A DNA stretch of 64,000 nucleotides from Promethearchaeota archaeon (GCA_016840085.1 JAEOTA010000088.1:1-64000); one strand, 5' to 3'. Shown: positions 1-9,056, counted from the first letter of the stretch. Notes: generated by a model not told the origin, from the sequence alone. Numbers and translations: made by a program.

Positions 1-31
1 AATTTCGGAAGGTTTTGCGGGCATTAAATAA
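1..31 (+). CDS. possible 3' end of an upstream gene (partial)
   Basis: One forward frame is open from the window edge to a TAA at 29-31 and would end a protein in ISEGFAGIK. Two other forward frames also close within about 55 bases, so the choice is weak. No function can be given. It would lie about 105 bases upstream of the VOC gene. Confidence 0.25.
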   Translation, partial: ISEGFAGIK

Positions 32-136
32 AATAAGGATTTCACAAAGATAAATCTTTCTGTTGCTCTTGAATCGTCTAATCAATTTTGTCGGGTGAGT
101 ATGGATTAACATTTAAGAAAAAAAAGAGATATACTT

Positions 137-712
137 ATGATTTTACGAATTGATCATGTTTCATTGGCAGTTAATAATTACAAGAAAACTGTTAAATTTT
201 TTACAGAAATTCTTGGTGCTATTCCACAATATCATGGTGAGGATAATAATCTGAAGTATTATTGGGAAACTTTTGCATTAGGTGATCTTTCTAGATTTGA
301 ATTAATAAAACCTACTGGAAAAGGGAGTTTTCTAGATAATTTTTTGAGAAAGAAGGAGGGTGGTATTCACCATCTAGTTTTGCAAACCCCCGATATTGAA
401 ATGACGAGAAAAGTACTTGAAACCAAAAAAATTCCCTATTTCGGTTATAATAATTATGGTGATCCTTGGAAAGAACTTTTTATCCATCCAAAAGATGCAT
501 TTGGGGTATTACTTCAACTTGCAGAATTTAGACCTGATGATTGGCTTGCTCCCTCATATAAGATGCCCGAAGGCAAAAAATGGACTGTTTCTAGAAATAA
601 TGAAGATCATAATCTCACCTTTGCTAATCCAGGCGGAGGTAAAGTAACATTATGTTTAGGTAAGGATGAAATAGAAGAATTAGTTCAAGATCTTAAAAAT
701 TTGATTCAATAA
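137..712 (+). CDS. VOC (glyoxalase/dioxygenase) superfamily protein
   Basis: A 191-residue protein that begins with the typical first VOC strand (RIDHVSLAV near residue 4) and has the second metal-ligand strand GGIHHLVLQTPD near residue 75. The following strand, FGVLLQLAE, carries the usual terminal glutamate. The pattern resembles methylmalonyl-CoA epimerase and glyoxalase-type proteins, in which a divalent metal is held by His and Glu residues from paired beta-alpha-beta-beta-beta units. The tail after residue 140 is longer than in a simple epimerase. The gene stands alone, with the convergent acyl-CoA synthetase gene downstream. The substrate cannot be read from sequence. Confidence 0.85.
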   Translation: MILRIDHVSLAVNNYKKTVKFFTEILGAIPQYHGEDNNLKYYWETFALGDLSRFELIKPTGKGSFLDNFLRKKEGGIHHLVLQTPDIEMTRKVLETKKIPYFGYNNYGDPWKELFIHPKDAFGVLLQLAEFRPDDWLAPSYKMPEGKKWTVSRNNEDHNLTFANPGGGKVTLCLGKDEIEELVQDLKNLIQ

Positions 713-741
713 ATATCTATTATCTACGTATATCTATTGCT

Positions 742-2253
742 TTATGTCATCGATTTGTGATCAATGAATTTTTGATAGTCGTGTAGCTTTCTTAATACGA
801 TTGCCGCGGTTTCAAAATTTCCACCAAATACCATAACTCTATTTTCATCATACTTGTCATATATAGGATTGCCTAAACTTGGAGTCAATGAAATATATAT
901 TACTTTTTTTTCAGGATATTTAAGAGCTAAATTTATTTCATGATCTGCTACTTGATTAATCCTATCGCTTCCCCTCATCATCATCATTTCCTTCATTCTT
1001 TTCCCATAATCATTGTTAGGCTTCAACATTTTTATTCTTTCGAGAAAAGTGGCAGAAGTCATAGTAAATATTACATCAAAACAGTCGGAATTTAACATCA
1101 GTTCTATAATGTTTTGAAAAGCATCAGGATTATTTGTAGCAACCATATCAACAGGATTATTATGACTCCAATAGAATGGAAGATGTTTTGAAATATCTTC
1201 TATAAGTTTTGGACCATTTGATTCTGCATTTAAATCCACAATATTGATCCCGTGTTTTTCACACAGATCAGTAAGATGCACTACAAAACCACCTCCACCA
1301 CTAATAATACCAGCTCGTAAAGGATCATTGTTAGGAAGTGGGAGAAGATTTTGAGCACCTTTAATTAGATAGATGAATTCCATTATCTGATCAGCAAAAA
1401 TAACACCTGTTTGTTTAAATACTGATTTATACATATCTAATGAACCAGCAATTGAACCTGTGTGGCTATTAGCGGCCCTTGCGCCAGTTTTAGTTATACC
1501 TGCCTTAAGAAAGAGAATAGGTTTTTTTTTAGTTGTTTCTGTGCATATTTCTTTAAATCGTCTTCCAGCGCGTAAACCTTCAGCAAATAGCGCAATAACC
1601 TTTGTTTCATCATCTTGAGCATAATATTGCAAATAATCTTCTAAAGTCAAAGATGCCTCATTACCACTGGATACGAAATATCTGATTCCTTGTATAGCAT
1701 TACATAAAATAGTACCCATTGTTCCAGATTGAGAGATTATTGAAACACTACCAGGTTTTGGGAGCATAAATCCAAAACCTAAATGTAAAGGAGACGTTTT
1801 ATCTTCTGATGTATAAAAACCCATAGAATTTGGCCCTACAAAGATTAATCCCCCTTTTTCAGCAAGTCTAACTAATTCTTTATTTTCTCTTTGTCTCTCC
1901 TCCGTTTTTACCTCCCCAAAACCTGCTGTGATTATTGCTGCTGTCTTAACTTCATTTTCTATTGCTTGCTTTACTGAATCTACCACAACATTTGGTGGGA
2001 CAACAATTCCAACTAGATCTATCTGTTCTGGACATTTATCGAGAGAAGGGTAAACTTCATTCCCTAATATTTTCTTTTTTTGATATTTTGGATTTGGATT
2101 GATTGGGTAAATATTCTTTTTAAACCCACAGCTTAAAACACTCATTCCTACAAAGGAACCGATTTTCATCATCTTATCAGTAGCCCCTATAATTGCCACA
2201 TTTTTAGGATTAAACATGACTTTCATTAATTCTAACTTCTCTTCGATATTCAT
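742..2253 (-). CDS. acyl-CoA synthetase (NDP-forming), alpha-subunit-like
   Basis: This is the CoA-binding and ligase half of an ADP-forming acyl-CoA synthetase, which interconverts an acyl-CoA plus ADP and phosphate with the free acid plus ATP. An N-terminal Rossmann CoA-binding domain (NPKNVAIIGAT) is followed by the ligase domain with SQSGTMGT and the SHTGS motif, whose histidine is phosphorylated in this family. A further flavodoxin-like domain ends the protein. The ATG at 2253 is preferred over a TTG at 2277 because a GGAGA lies just upstream of it; this gives 503 residues. No ATP-grasp beta subunit is encoded nearby, so the partner must be elsewhere. Acid specificity is unknown. Confidence 0.88.
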   Translation of the reverse strand: MNIEEKLELMKVMFNPKNVAIIGATDKMMKIGSFVGMSVLSCGFKKNIYPINPNPKYQKKKILGNEVYPSLDKCPEQIDLVGIVVPPNVVVDSVKQAIENEVKTAAIITAGFGEVKTEERQRENKELVRLAEKGGLIFVGPNSMGFYTSEDKTSPLHLGFGFMLPKPGSVSIISQSGTMGTILCNAIQGIRYFVSSGNEASLTLEDYLQYYAQDDETKVIALFAEGLRAGRRFKEICTETTKKKPILFLKAGITKTGARAANSHTGSIAGSLDMYKSVFKQTGVIFADQIMEFIYLIKGAQNLLPLPNNDPLRAGIISGGGGFVVHLTDLCEKHGINIVDLNAESNGPKLIEDISKHLPFYWSHNNPVDMVATNNPDAFQNIIELMLNSDCFDVIFTMTSATFLERIKMLKPNNDYGKRMKEMMMMRGSDRINQVADHEINLALKYPEKKVIYISLTPSLGNPIYDKYDENRVMVFGGNFETAAIVLRKLHDYQKFIDHKSMT

Positions 2254-2304
2254 AAATATAGTTCTCCAGACCTTCAAATATATTGAAAATTATCTTCAGA
2301 ACGA

Positions 2305-2409
2305 TGGTTTAATAAAGAATTGAATAAATAATAATTTTCCTAAATTCCCTAATTTAATGAACAAAGAAGTCAATTCTTTCCATGATTTTTTTCTGAAATT
2401 ATTAAACCA
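2305..2409. repeat. interrupted long inverted repeat between divergent genes
   Basis: GGTTTAATAA at 2306-2315 is the exact reverse complement of TTATTAAACC at 2399-2408. The adjoining AAAGAATTGA also pairs with TCAATTCTTT near 2371-2380, leaving an unpaired segment of about 18 bases on one side. It lies in the 290-base gap between the divergent acyl-CoA synthetase and ferredoxin genes. It could be a decayed mobile element, a structured leader or an operator region. Confidence 0.4.
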
Positions 2410-2545
2410 GGTGAATAAATCAATATTTACATTCTCCTTTAAATAGCTTTTAAAAATTGAAATAATCACAATTCAAATTTAGAGAGTCCATAAATTTATT
2501 TAATAAATCAATTTCTCTAATCTAAAAAGATAGCTAATAGTGCTT

Positions 2546-2773
2546 ATGACACATTCGTCAAATATTGCAGAATTACATTTGGAACTTTGTATTGGATGTG
2601 GTGCTTGTGTTGATATATGTCCTACTAAGGCGATTCCTCTTACTATCATTGGTTACTTTTCTACATTGACTGAAATAATTGAAGAAAAATGTAATGGATG
2701 TGGAGAATGTATTAAAATTTGCCCTCATCACGCAATAAGATGGTTAAATAGGAATAATCATACTAAAGAATAA
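2546..2773 (+). CDS. 2x[4Fe-4S] ferredoxin
   Basis: A 75-residue protein with two classic cluster motifs, CIGCGACVDICP and CNGCGECIKICP, each a CxxCxxCxxxCP set. It should bind two [4Fe-4S] clusters and act as a small soluble electron carrier, for example for oxidoreductases of anaerobic metabolism. The ATG at 2546 is chosen; a GTG two codons earlier is possible. The gene is monocistronic and its redox partner is not evident here. Confidence 0.92.
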   Translation: MTHSSNIAELHLELCIGCGACVDICPTKAIPLTIIGYFSTLTEIIEEKCNGCGECIKICPHHAIRWLNRNNHTKE

Positions 2774-2872
2774 ATAGATTGCAAATTTTGATCCTTTTTT
2801 AATCTTCTAATATGGTGAAAACTAAAATATTAGAAAAAATGTTTAAAGTATTAGCTATCTAATATATATAGT

Positions 2873-3166
2873 ATGCCAAAATATATACTTGCAACCAAAC
2901 TTCAAAACCCTGACCTTGTGGAAAAAAGGAAAGAACAGGGCGAAAATTGGTTAAGATTGGTAAGAGAGAGAATTCCAGATATTAAATGGATAGCACATTA
3001 TGCCATATTAGGACCCTATGACTTTCTTGATATTTTTGAAGTAAAAAATGAACAAGAAGCTGCAAAGGTATCACTTCTTTCTCGTTCTGCAGGAGCAATA
3101 TTTGCAGAGACTTGGACTGCTATTCCTTATATGGAATTCCTTGAATTAGTTGATGACTTGAAATAA
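2873..3166 (+). CDS. GYD-domain-like protein
   Basis: A 97-residue ferredoxin-fold protein. The segment AILGPYDFLDIFEV around residues 44-57 matches the GYD/dimeric alpha-beta-barrel type, in which a G-x-Y/F-D motif sits on a central strand. These small proteins form dimers of unknown function; some are thought to bind small ligands. A TTTAAAG sequence about 33 bases upstream of the ATG would suit an archaeal promoter with a very short leader. No conserved neighbour points to a pathway. Confidence 0.75.
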   Translation: MPKYILATKLQNPDLVEKRKEQGENWLRLVRERIPDIKWIAHYAILGPYDFLDIFEVKNEQEAAKVSLLSRSAGAIFAETWTAIPYMEFLELVDDLK

Positions 3167-3274
3167 AAAACATTCTACTAATATAAGTAGGGGTAATAAA
3201 GAAAAGTTGTTGGAGTCTGTAAATTTTATTATTCAAATTTGAATTTAGAATATTGGTGTTTTTAACCTTAGAAC

Positions 3275-3700
3275 TCAAATATCGGGAGATTCCCATCTTT
3301 TTTTATATTCATTATATCTTTCCCATATAATATCTGGATTAAAATCTTTTCCTTTTTGTATTGCTTCAATAAGAATCGCAGTTTGCATAATTTGGAACTC
3401 TTGAGTTTTAATATCTCCCTTGTTTAGAAAACGATGCGTCATTTCAATTGATTTTAGAGAATCTATTGATTTAATATTACGAATATCAAGGTAATATCCA
3501 ATTATATAAGTAAAAAGCAAAAGAAATGGGAAAGTAATTATTGTAATCCAAAGATTTATATTGTATGCAAGTGAAACTAAGGAAATCGCGCTAATTGTTG
3601 ATGTTATTATTGTATAGTATGATTGACCCATTTTCAATCGGGATAATTGCTTCCCTACAAAACTCGAACTTTTTATTCTTTTAAATTTTCGTAATTTCAT
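3275..3700 (-). CDS. small membrane protein of unknown function
   Basis: A 141-residue protein with a basic N-terminus (MKLRKFKRIK) and two hydrophobic stretches, roughly residues 29-46 and 51-70, separated by only a few residues. This suggests a membrane hairpin with both ends in the cytoplasm. The remaining 70 residues are charged and probably helical, ending in NEYKKRWES. I do not recognise the family. It is convergent with the GYD gene and divergent from the M20 gene. It is a real gene judging by its length, ATG start and normal codon use. Confidence 0.6.
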   Translation of the reverse strand: MKLRKFKRIKSSSFVGKQLSRLKMGQSYYTIITSTISAISLVSLAYNINLWITIITFPFLLLFTYIIGYYLDIRNIKSIDSLKSIEMTHRFLNKGDIKTQEFQIMQTAILIEAIQKGKDFNPDIIWERYNEYKKRWESPDI

Positions 3701-3817
3701 TGAAAGTACCTATTTATAATTCATTTTTTAGTTTAATATCATTGTAAACAAATAAATGATTATGTTTATTATTACTCGAATCTAAATATTATTATTAAGA
3801 AATCACAGTGATAATTT

Positions 3818-5269
3818 ATGTTAATTGAATGGTGGATAGATAAAATTAAGAAAGAATTCGAAGAAAATCATTTACCCGCTATTCAAGACTATTTGCGAGT
3901 TCCTTCAATTTCAGCTACAGGAGAGGGTATACAAAAAACTGCTGAAATGACAGCTAAGGCTCTAGAAAAACTTGGAGCAGATGATATTCAAATTGTTCCA
4001 ACTAAAGGGTGGCCTGTTGTATATGGAGAATTAATAAAAGATATTCATAAACCTACGGTTCTTTTCTATAGCATGTATGATGTTCAACCAGTTGAACCAG
4101 AAAAGTGGTTGGTCCCTCCTTTTAAAGCGGAGATTGTCGACGATTTTGAAGGGATGGGACGTGCTTTAGTTTCTCGCGGAGTAATCAATACGAAAGGACC
4201 AACGATGGCTTTTTTTCAAACACTTCAAGCATTATTAGATTCAGGAAAAGATTTACCAGTAAATTTTCTATTCGCAATTGAAGGAGAGGAAGAATTAGGT
4301 TCAATTCATTTTCCAGATTTTGTGCATTTATTTACAAAACAATTAGAACGTGCAGACTTAGTTTTTTTCCCGAGTTTCAGCGAAACTCTCAATGGGCGAA
4401 TTGAAATTGTATTGGGTTGTAGAGGGATTATTTATTTCAAAATATGGATGCGTGGTGGAGATTGGGGTGGTCCAAAATCCAGAAATATTCATTCTTCTCT
4501 TGCGAGTTTTGTAGATTCGCCCACTTGGAGATTGATTAACCTCATTTCGAAGATGCGAGCTCCAGATGGAAAAATATTAATCCCGGGTATTTACGAAAAA
4601 GTACGCTCTATTTCGAAAGAAGACCAGGATGTAGTAAATGAATTAGCAAAGAAAATTGATATTGAAGAATTTAAGAAAATGATTGATGTCAAGCGATTTT
4701 ATTTAGATGAGAAGGGAAAAGAATTAGATAAAGAACAATTGATACAAGAACTATTTAAACCTTGTTTAACGGTAGATGGGATTATTTCAGGTTATACGGA
4801 AGAGAAAGGGAGTAAAACCGTGCTTCCGTGTAATGCATTCGCAAATATGGACATTAGAATTGTCCCAAATATGGAAGTAGAAGATATTCGTGCTAAAATC
4901 ACAAATTTTATTAAAACTCACGCCCCAGAAGCTGAATTTGAAATGGAAGAAGGGTATAAATGGTCAAAAATGTCAATTTTACACCCCTATATTCAAGCCC
5001 AAATAGAAGTATTAAGTTCGACAGGAAAGGAAATCCAAATTTGGCCGATGGCTACTGGTTCAGCACCATTTTACATTTTTCAAGATAAATTCAATATACC
5101 AATTCTTGATGGAGGATTAGGGCATGGGAGTAGAGCACACTCCCCAAATGAGTTCGCTTTCCTCGAGAGTAAAACGGGTGCTGGAGGAATAATGGATTTT
5201 GAGATTTCAGTAGCCAAATTATTCTCAAAAATAGGAGAAACTGGAAAGGTAAAAAAAAAATATCCATGA
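3818..5269 (+). CDS. M20-family peptidase homologue lacking most metal ligands
   Basis: The 483-residue protein follows the di-zinc M20 dipeptidase plan: N-terminal catalytic part, lid domain near residues 205-330, then catalytic part again. The family motifs are recognisable but altered. The first zinc motif HYDVQP reads MYDVQP (Met86). The bridging-Asp motif GRGxxDDKG reads SRGVINTKG (Asn124, Thr125). EGEEELGS (Glu157-159) is kept. The segment where a further Asp ligand is expected reads FPSFSETL with no Asp. The C-terminal RAHSPNE histidine (His441) is kept. It may be an inactive relative, bind metal differently or use other chemistry. It stands alone. Confidence 0.85.
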   Translation: MLIEWWIDKIKKEFEENHLPAIQDYLRVPSISATGEGIQKTAEMTAKALEKLGADDIQIVPTKGWPVVYGELIKDIHKPTVLFYSMYDVQPVEPEKWLVPPFKAEIVDDFEGMGRALVSRGVINTKGPTMAFFQTLQALLDSGKDLPVNFLFAIEGEEELGSIHFPDFVHLFTKQLERADLVFFPSFSETLNGRIEIVLGCRGIIYFKIWMRGGDWGGPKSRNIHSSLASFVDSPTWRLINLISKMRAPDGKILIPGIYEKVRSISKEDQDVVNELAKKIDIEEFKKMIDVKRFYLDEKGKELDKEQLIQELFKPCLTVDGIISGYTEEKGSKTVLPCNAFANMDIRIVPNMEVEDIRAKITNFIKTHAPEAEFEMEEGYKWSKMSILHPYIQAQIEVLSSTGKEIQIWPMATGSAPFYIFQDKFNIPILDGGLGHGSRAHSPNEFAFLESKTGAGGIMDFEISVAKLFSKIGETGKVKKKYP

Positions 5270-5353
5270 ATTAAGCCATAAATTAAGAAGATTAATCCTC
5301 TTTTTTATACAGACATTTATTAAATCATTCTTATCTTTATAAGACTGATATTT

Positions 5354-6133
5354 ATGTTTTCAAAACGAAAAGTTAAGCAATTACAAGAAATTCTGATGAA
5401 TTCATGGCCTGCAAAACACTATTACTTTTTAAATGGATGGATTTTACGTTTTACTGAAGGTGTAACTGCGCGAGCAAATTCAGTTCTCCCTTTATATTAT
5501 AATGGAGATAAAGATACTCTAAAAAAAGATATCAAATTAGCTGAAAAAGCTTATAACTCCTATAATTTTCCATCTATATTTACTATGCATGATTTTTTCG
5601 AGCCGAATGATTTAAAAGATATATTAATTCAAATGGATTATCAGCAATTAGGGTGTACTACTAATACAATGGTAGCACCAATTCCACAATTAAAGACTGG
5701 AGAGATAAATGATAACTATACTTATAATTTCTACTTTAATAGAATAAAAGAATTCTCAGATTTTTTAGCTATTTTTTCCAAAAGAGATGATGAGGCTCAA
5801 CAGATTTTAAAAGAATTAACTTATAGAATTATAATTCCTAAAAAATGTTTTATAGTAGCAAGAGACAAAAATAAAATTATTGGAACACTCATGGGTGTCT
5901 TAGATCCTCGAGAATTTTTATATATTGCGGATGTGTTAGTTCACCCAGATTATAGACAAAATGGTTTAGCAACTTCATTGTTTTTTAAAGTAATAAAAGA
6001 TTGGGCATTACCAAAGGGGGCTAAAACTGTTTGGTTACAGGTGGAAACTGATAATGATAAAGCTTTAAATTTATATCAGAAATTAGGAATGAAAATTGCA
6101 TACAGATATTATTATTTGCAAAAAAATAAATGA
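5354..6133 (+). CDS. GNAT-family N-acetyltransferase
   Basis: The C-terminal half has the GNAT acetyl-CoA-binding pattern: strand IIGTLMGVLD, then VLVHPDYRQNGLATSLF, where the Q/R-x-x-G-x-A/G loop holds the pyrophosphate, and finally VETDNDKALNLYQKLGMK. The N-terminal 120 residues are more variable and probably form a degenerate first GNAT unit or the substrate side. It transfers an acetyl group from acetyl-CoA to an amine, but the substrate is unknown. The length of 259 residues fits a two-lobed GNAT. It is monocistronic. Confidence 0.88.
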   Translation: MFSKRKVKQLQEILMNSWPAKHYYFLNGWILRFTEGVTARANSVLPLYYNGDKDTLKKDIKLAEKAYNSYNFPSIFTMHDFFEPNDLKDILIQMDYQQLGCTTNTMVAPIPQLKTGEINDNYTYNFYFNRIKEFSDFLAIFSKRDDEAQQILKELTYRIIIPKKCFIVARDKNKIIGTLMGVLDPREFLYIADVLVHPDYRQNGLATSLFFKVIKDWALPKGAKTVWLQVETDNDKALNLYQKLGMKIAYRYYYLQKNK

Positions 6134-6199
6134 GTTAAATTTTTCATTTATAAATTAATTGAAAACAATTTGCAATATTTCTAAATTTTAAATAGATAT

Positions 6200-7084
6200 T
6201 TATTCGTATAAAATAGTACCGTATGAAAATTTCTCATCTAAAGGAATTGAAGCACAATAAAAACCAGAATCAAGAAATTTGAATAAGTCAACAATGTGGG
6301 AAAAATTCTCATACACATAATCAACAAATTGTTCAAAGTAAGTATAAAATCTACCATAAGGAATCGTATAATTTATGAATTCTTTATAATTTAAGTGAAG
6401 TATTACAAATCTAACAAATTGTAATCTAAGATTTTCAGATAAACTTTCACACACTTCGAAGAGATAGTTATTTCCATACTTCAAATCAATAAATAAAATT
6501 AAATCTATTAAATTTTTAATTATTTTATAATTATCTAGAGAAGATTCTAACGAATCTCGGAGTTGAAGTAAGATATTATCTATTAATTTAGAACCTGATT
6601 GATCAAACACATATTTTAATTCTTCTATAGTAAATGAATTCAAATATCCATTATAAAGGAAAAATTGAGCTGTATTTATATAGCCACTTTCAAATCTTTT
6701 TACGATTTCTTCCTTGAATACTCTTAATGCTAAAAGATCGCCTGCTTCAGTTAGTTTTTTAAGTAATGGAAATGCCAGTTTATTATGGAGAATCCGAGTA
6801 TCATATTCATTTTCAACCCAAACTTGTAAATTTGAACAATGACCAATAAATTCTTCTTCGGGAGTGAGTGTTTTTCTAATTAAAGGATCCAGTTCCATTG
6901 AACTGTCAAGTATTTCAGCTGCTTGATCAATAGAATCTATTTTTTCAGTTATTCCAATATCATCTTTAGAGATATTTAGTAATAAATATTTACACTGTGT
7001 AAATAATACGTTGTTTACATATATCGATGTATGCCCATTTTCTAATTTAAGTTCAAGATAATCATTTAGGGTATATTTTTGCAT
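6200..7084 (-). CDS. uncharacterised Asgard-type protein
   Basis: About 294 residues. The start is set at the ATG at 7084; a TTG directly precedes it. A conserved-looking core is LTPEEEFIGHCSNLQVW followed by YDTRILHNKLAFPLL and GDLLALRVFKEEI. I associate this core with a family expanded in Lokiarchaea, sometimes fused to leucine-rich repeats; that is from memory and not checked. Here no leucine-rich repeats follow: the C-terminal 150 residues are helical and rich in Leu, Phe, Tyr and Asn. No catalytic motif, signal peptide or membrane segment is visible. Confidence 0.6.
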   Translation of the reverse strand: MQKYTLNDYLELKLENGHTSIYVNNVLFTQCKYLLLNISKDDIGITEKIDSIDQAAEILDSSMELDPLIRKTLTPEEEFIGHCSNLQVWVENEYDTRILHNKLAFPLLKKLTEAGDLLALRVFKEEIVKRFESGYINTAQFFLYNGYLNSFTIEELKYVFDQSGSKLIDNILLQLRDSLESSLDNYKIIKNLIDLILFIDLKYGNNYLFEVCESLSENLRLQFVRFVILHLNYKEFINYTIPYGRFYTYFEQFVDYVYENFSHIVDLFKFLDSGFYCASIPLDEKFSYGTILYE

Positions 7085-7182
7085 CAATATTAATAGTAAA
7101 TTTTAACATTTAGTTTTATTTTTTTGCATTTGAATATATAATCTAATAAAAAAAAATTAAATTTCAAAATAAAAAAAGAATT

Positions 7183-7581
7183 ATGAGTGAATTAAAAAAA
7201 TTACTCTACGAAAGAATTCCTTTTTACTCAACTTTAGGTCTTGAATTACAAGAGATTGGTGACGGAATTGCGATTTTTGAAATCAATTTTCGAGAAGATT
7301 TAACACAAAATGGAGCTATTCATGGAGGGGTTTTGGCTAGTCTTGTAGATTCATCTTGTGCATGTGCTGCATTTTCACTCATTTTTCCTAATGGTTATAT
7401 ATCAACTATAGATTTACAAGTTGAATATCTCAGACCTGTTTCAAGAGGAAGACTTATAGGAAAAGCTAAATGTGTAAAAAGCGGAAAAAATATTTTTTTC
7501 TGTAAAGCTAAAGTATGGAATGAAGAAGGAGAGCTTATCTGCACAGGTAGTTCTCAGCTTCTTCGAGTAGATCTCAAATGA
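7183..7581 (+). CDS. hotdog-fold thioesterase (PaaI-like)
   Basis: A 132-residue single-domain hotdog protein. The motif NGAIHGGVLASLVDSS near residues 41-56 is the PaaI/4HBT signature, with HGG and the following Asp at the active site. STIDLQVEYLRP is the matching central strand. It likely hydrolyses an acyl-CoA thioester as a dimer or tetramer in the cytoplasm. It is convergent with the L15e gene. The substrate (phenylacetyl, hydroxybenzoyl or another acyl-CoA) cannot be assigned. Confidence 0.88.
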   Translation: MSELKKLLYERIPFYSTLGLELQEIGDGIAIFEINFREDLTQNGAIHGGVLASLVDSSCACAAFSLIFPNGYISTIDLQVEYLRPVSRGRLIGKAKCVKSGKNIFFCKAKVWNEEGELICTGSSQLLRVDLK

Positions 7582-7642
7582 AATTTCTATTTTTGATAAG
7601 ACTGAAAAGGATTTAAATAATTTATAATAAAAATAATTTATT

Positions 7643-8227
7643 TTATTTTCCACGGCCTTTATTTGCTCTAATACTTGGCCTAGTTTTTTCGGATCCCCAA
7701 CCTTTTTTATGTAAACCTCGAGCTCTCTTTCCAGCGGAAGTTAAACCTCGAGTAACTCTTTTTGATTGTTGTACTTCTGTAATCCAATTTATTTTAGGAT
7801 CAGATTTGATTACTGGGTGGTTTGGATCTACTAAAATAACTTCATAATACCAATGCTTACCATCTGAGTAAATTTTATAACTATTCAAAACTTGCATATT
7901 TGGATATCTTCGTTGTACTCTTTCCTCAGTAATCCATTGAAGATTTTTCCCTGTAGTATATTTAGAAACACCCATTGCTCTTGGCTTTCTACCTCGTTTT
8001 GGGCGAGTTTTATGCATACCACCTTTTCTAATTCTCACTCTCACAATAATATATCCTTGTTTGGCTTTATAACCTAAAGTTCTTGCTCGATGAATATTAG
8101 TGGGTTTTTCAACTCTTTGGATAGATTTTCCTTTTCGATATTCTATACCACGCTGCCAATGAGGTGTTTGATATCCTTTTTCATGTTTTTCAAAGGTTTC
8201 TTTTACATAATTATATCCAGACTTCAA
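7643..8227 (-). CDS. rpl15e: 50S ribosomal protein L15e
   Basis: A 194-residue basic protein matching eukaryote/archaeal L15e along its whole length: the N-terminal YNYVKETF segment, THRAR-type NIHRARTLGYKAKQGY, RKGGMHKTRPKRGRKP, then YEVILVDPNHP and the C-terminal GLTSAGKRARGLHKKGWG. L15e binds 23S rRNA in the large subunit. The only start in frame is TTG at 8227; the preceding in-frame codons back to a stop contain no ATG or GTG, and the ribosome binding site is weak. It is transcribed alone on the minus strand. Confidence 0.96.
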   Translation of the reverse strand: MKSGYNYVKETFEKHEKGYQTPHWQRGIEYRKGKSIQRVEKPTNIHRARTLGYKAKQGYIIVRVRIRKGGMHKTRPKRGRKPRAMGVSKYTTGKNLQWITEERVQRRYPNMQVLNSYKIYSDGKHWYYEVILVDPNHPVIKSDPKINWITEVQQSKRVTRGLTSAGKRARGLHKKGWGSEKTRPSIRANKGRGK

Positions 8228-8439
8228 TTTAACGATGCACTCTTGTTTTTTATTATCTTTTAAAATATATAGAAATTAATTAATTTTATTATTTCTAATT
8301 TAACTTAAAATTTATTCAACTATTGAGGTCTTTAATTTCTTCATTTTACTTGTTTAGAAATAATTTTAATAGCTCAAATAAATTATAACTATTAATTATA
8401 GCTTAAAGTTTTTATTTTTAGGGAGAATTGCGGTACCTC

Positions 8440-8919
8440 ATGGAAGAAAATAATAAAAAAAAGGATGATTTTAAAAAAGCGAATATTGAGGAAAAAGATG
8501 GTATAAAAATATCCTATGATAAGAATGAATTAAAAGAAACATTCCCTCATTTAGTTAAAGAAATCTCTAGAAATCAAAAATCACTTAAAATTGATTCTGT
8601 TAGAATGGAAATTGAGAATACAAATGATCAAAATTCTCAAACTTCAGATAACTTTTCCCCTAATGAAATAATTAATCCTAGAGCAATTGATTTTATTAGA
8701 AGATGCACAAAAACTGAAGAGGCCATCGAAATATTAAATTTTTTATTAAAAAGAAAAGAATTAACTCGTTCTGATTATATATCATTGAAAAATCAAATAT
8801 TACAAGAAAATGGATTAAGAAATTTAGTTAATAAACATGGAGGATTTAAAAGATCTGGATATTATGAAAGAAAATTTGGAACTTTGAGAATTAAAAAAAG
8901 TGATAATGAAAAGAACTAA
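8440..8919 (+). CDS. archaeal conserved protein (DUF2095-like)
   Basis: About 159 residues. The N-terminal part is charged, with FPHLVKEI near residue 35. The C-terminal part contains AIDFIRRCTKTEEAIEILNFL, KRKELTRSDYISLKNQI and GLRNLVNKHGGF. This combination resembles an archaeal family of unknown function that I recall as DUF2095; I hold that identification loosely. The ATG at 8440 is chosen over a TTG at 8428. It is followed by the C/D box sRNA on the same strand, so the two could share a transcript. Confidence 0.7.
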   Translation: MEENNKKKDDFKKANIEEKDGIKISYDKNELKETFPHLVKEISRNQKSLKIDSVRMEIENTNDQNSQTSDNFSPNEIINPRAIDFIRRCTKTEEAIEILNFLLKRKELTRSDYISLKNQILQENGLRNLVNKHGGFKRSGYYERKFGTLRIKKSDNEKN

Positions 8920-8974
8920 CTAATAGTTAAATTTATTCATAAAACAAAAATAATCAAAAAAATTATAATATTAT

Positions 8975-9056
8975 GAGAAGAAATATGATGAGCTTATGAC
9001 AAACCGAACTAATGCTCTTAGTGATGATACTTGTCGCCCCAATCTGATTTTTTCTC
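8975..9056 (+). ncRNA. C/D box sRNA, predicted guide to the 23S P loop
   Basis: Box C ATGATGA (8985-8991), box C' GTGATGA (9021-9027) and box D CTGA (9044-9047) are in order. A probable D' box CTAA lies at 9009-9012. The flanks 8975-8983 and 9048-9056 pair as a terminal stem of nine pairs, one of them G-T. The guide before box D ends in GTCGCCCCAAT and is complementary to ATTGGGGCGAC, which is like the 23S P-loop sequence. Counting five bases up from box D places the methyl group on the second G of GGGG, equivalent to E. coli G2251. The D' guide target was not identified. The gene sits between convergent protein genes. Confidence 0.82.

Noticed and set aside
2254..2277. TTG start of the acyl-CoA synthetase at 2277
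   Set aside because: The ATG at 2253 has a GGAGA upstream and leaves the normal N-terminus; the extra eight residues look unlike the family.
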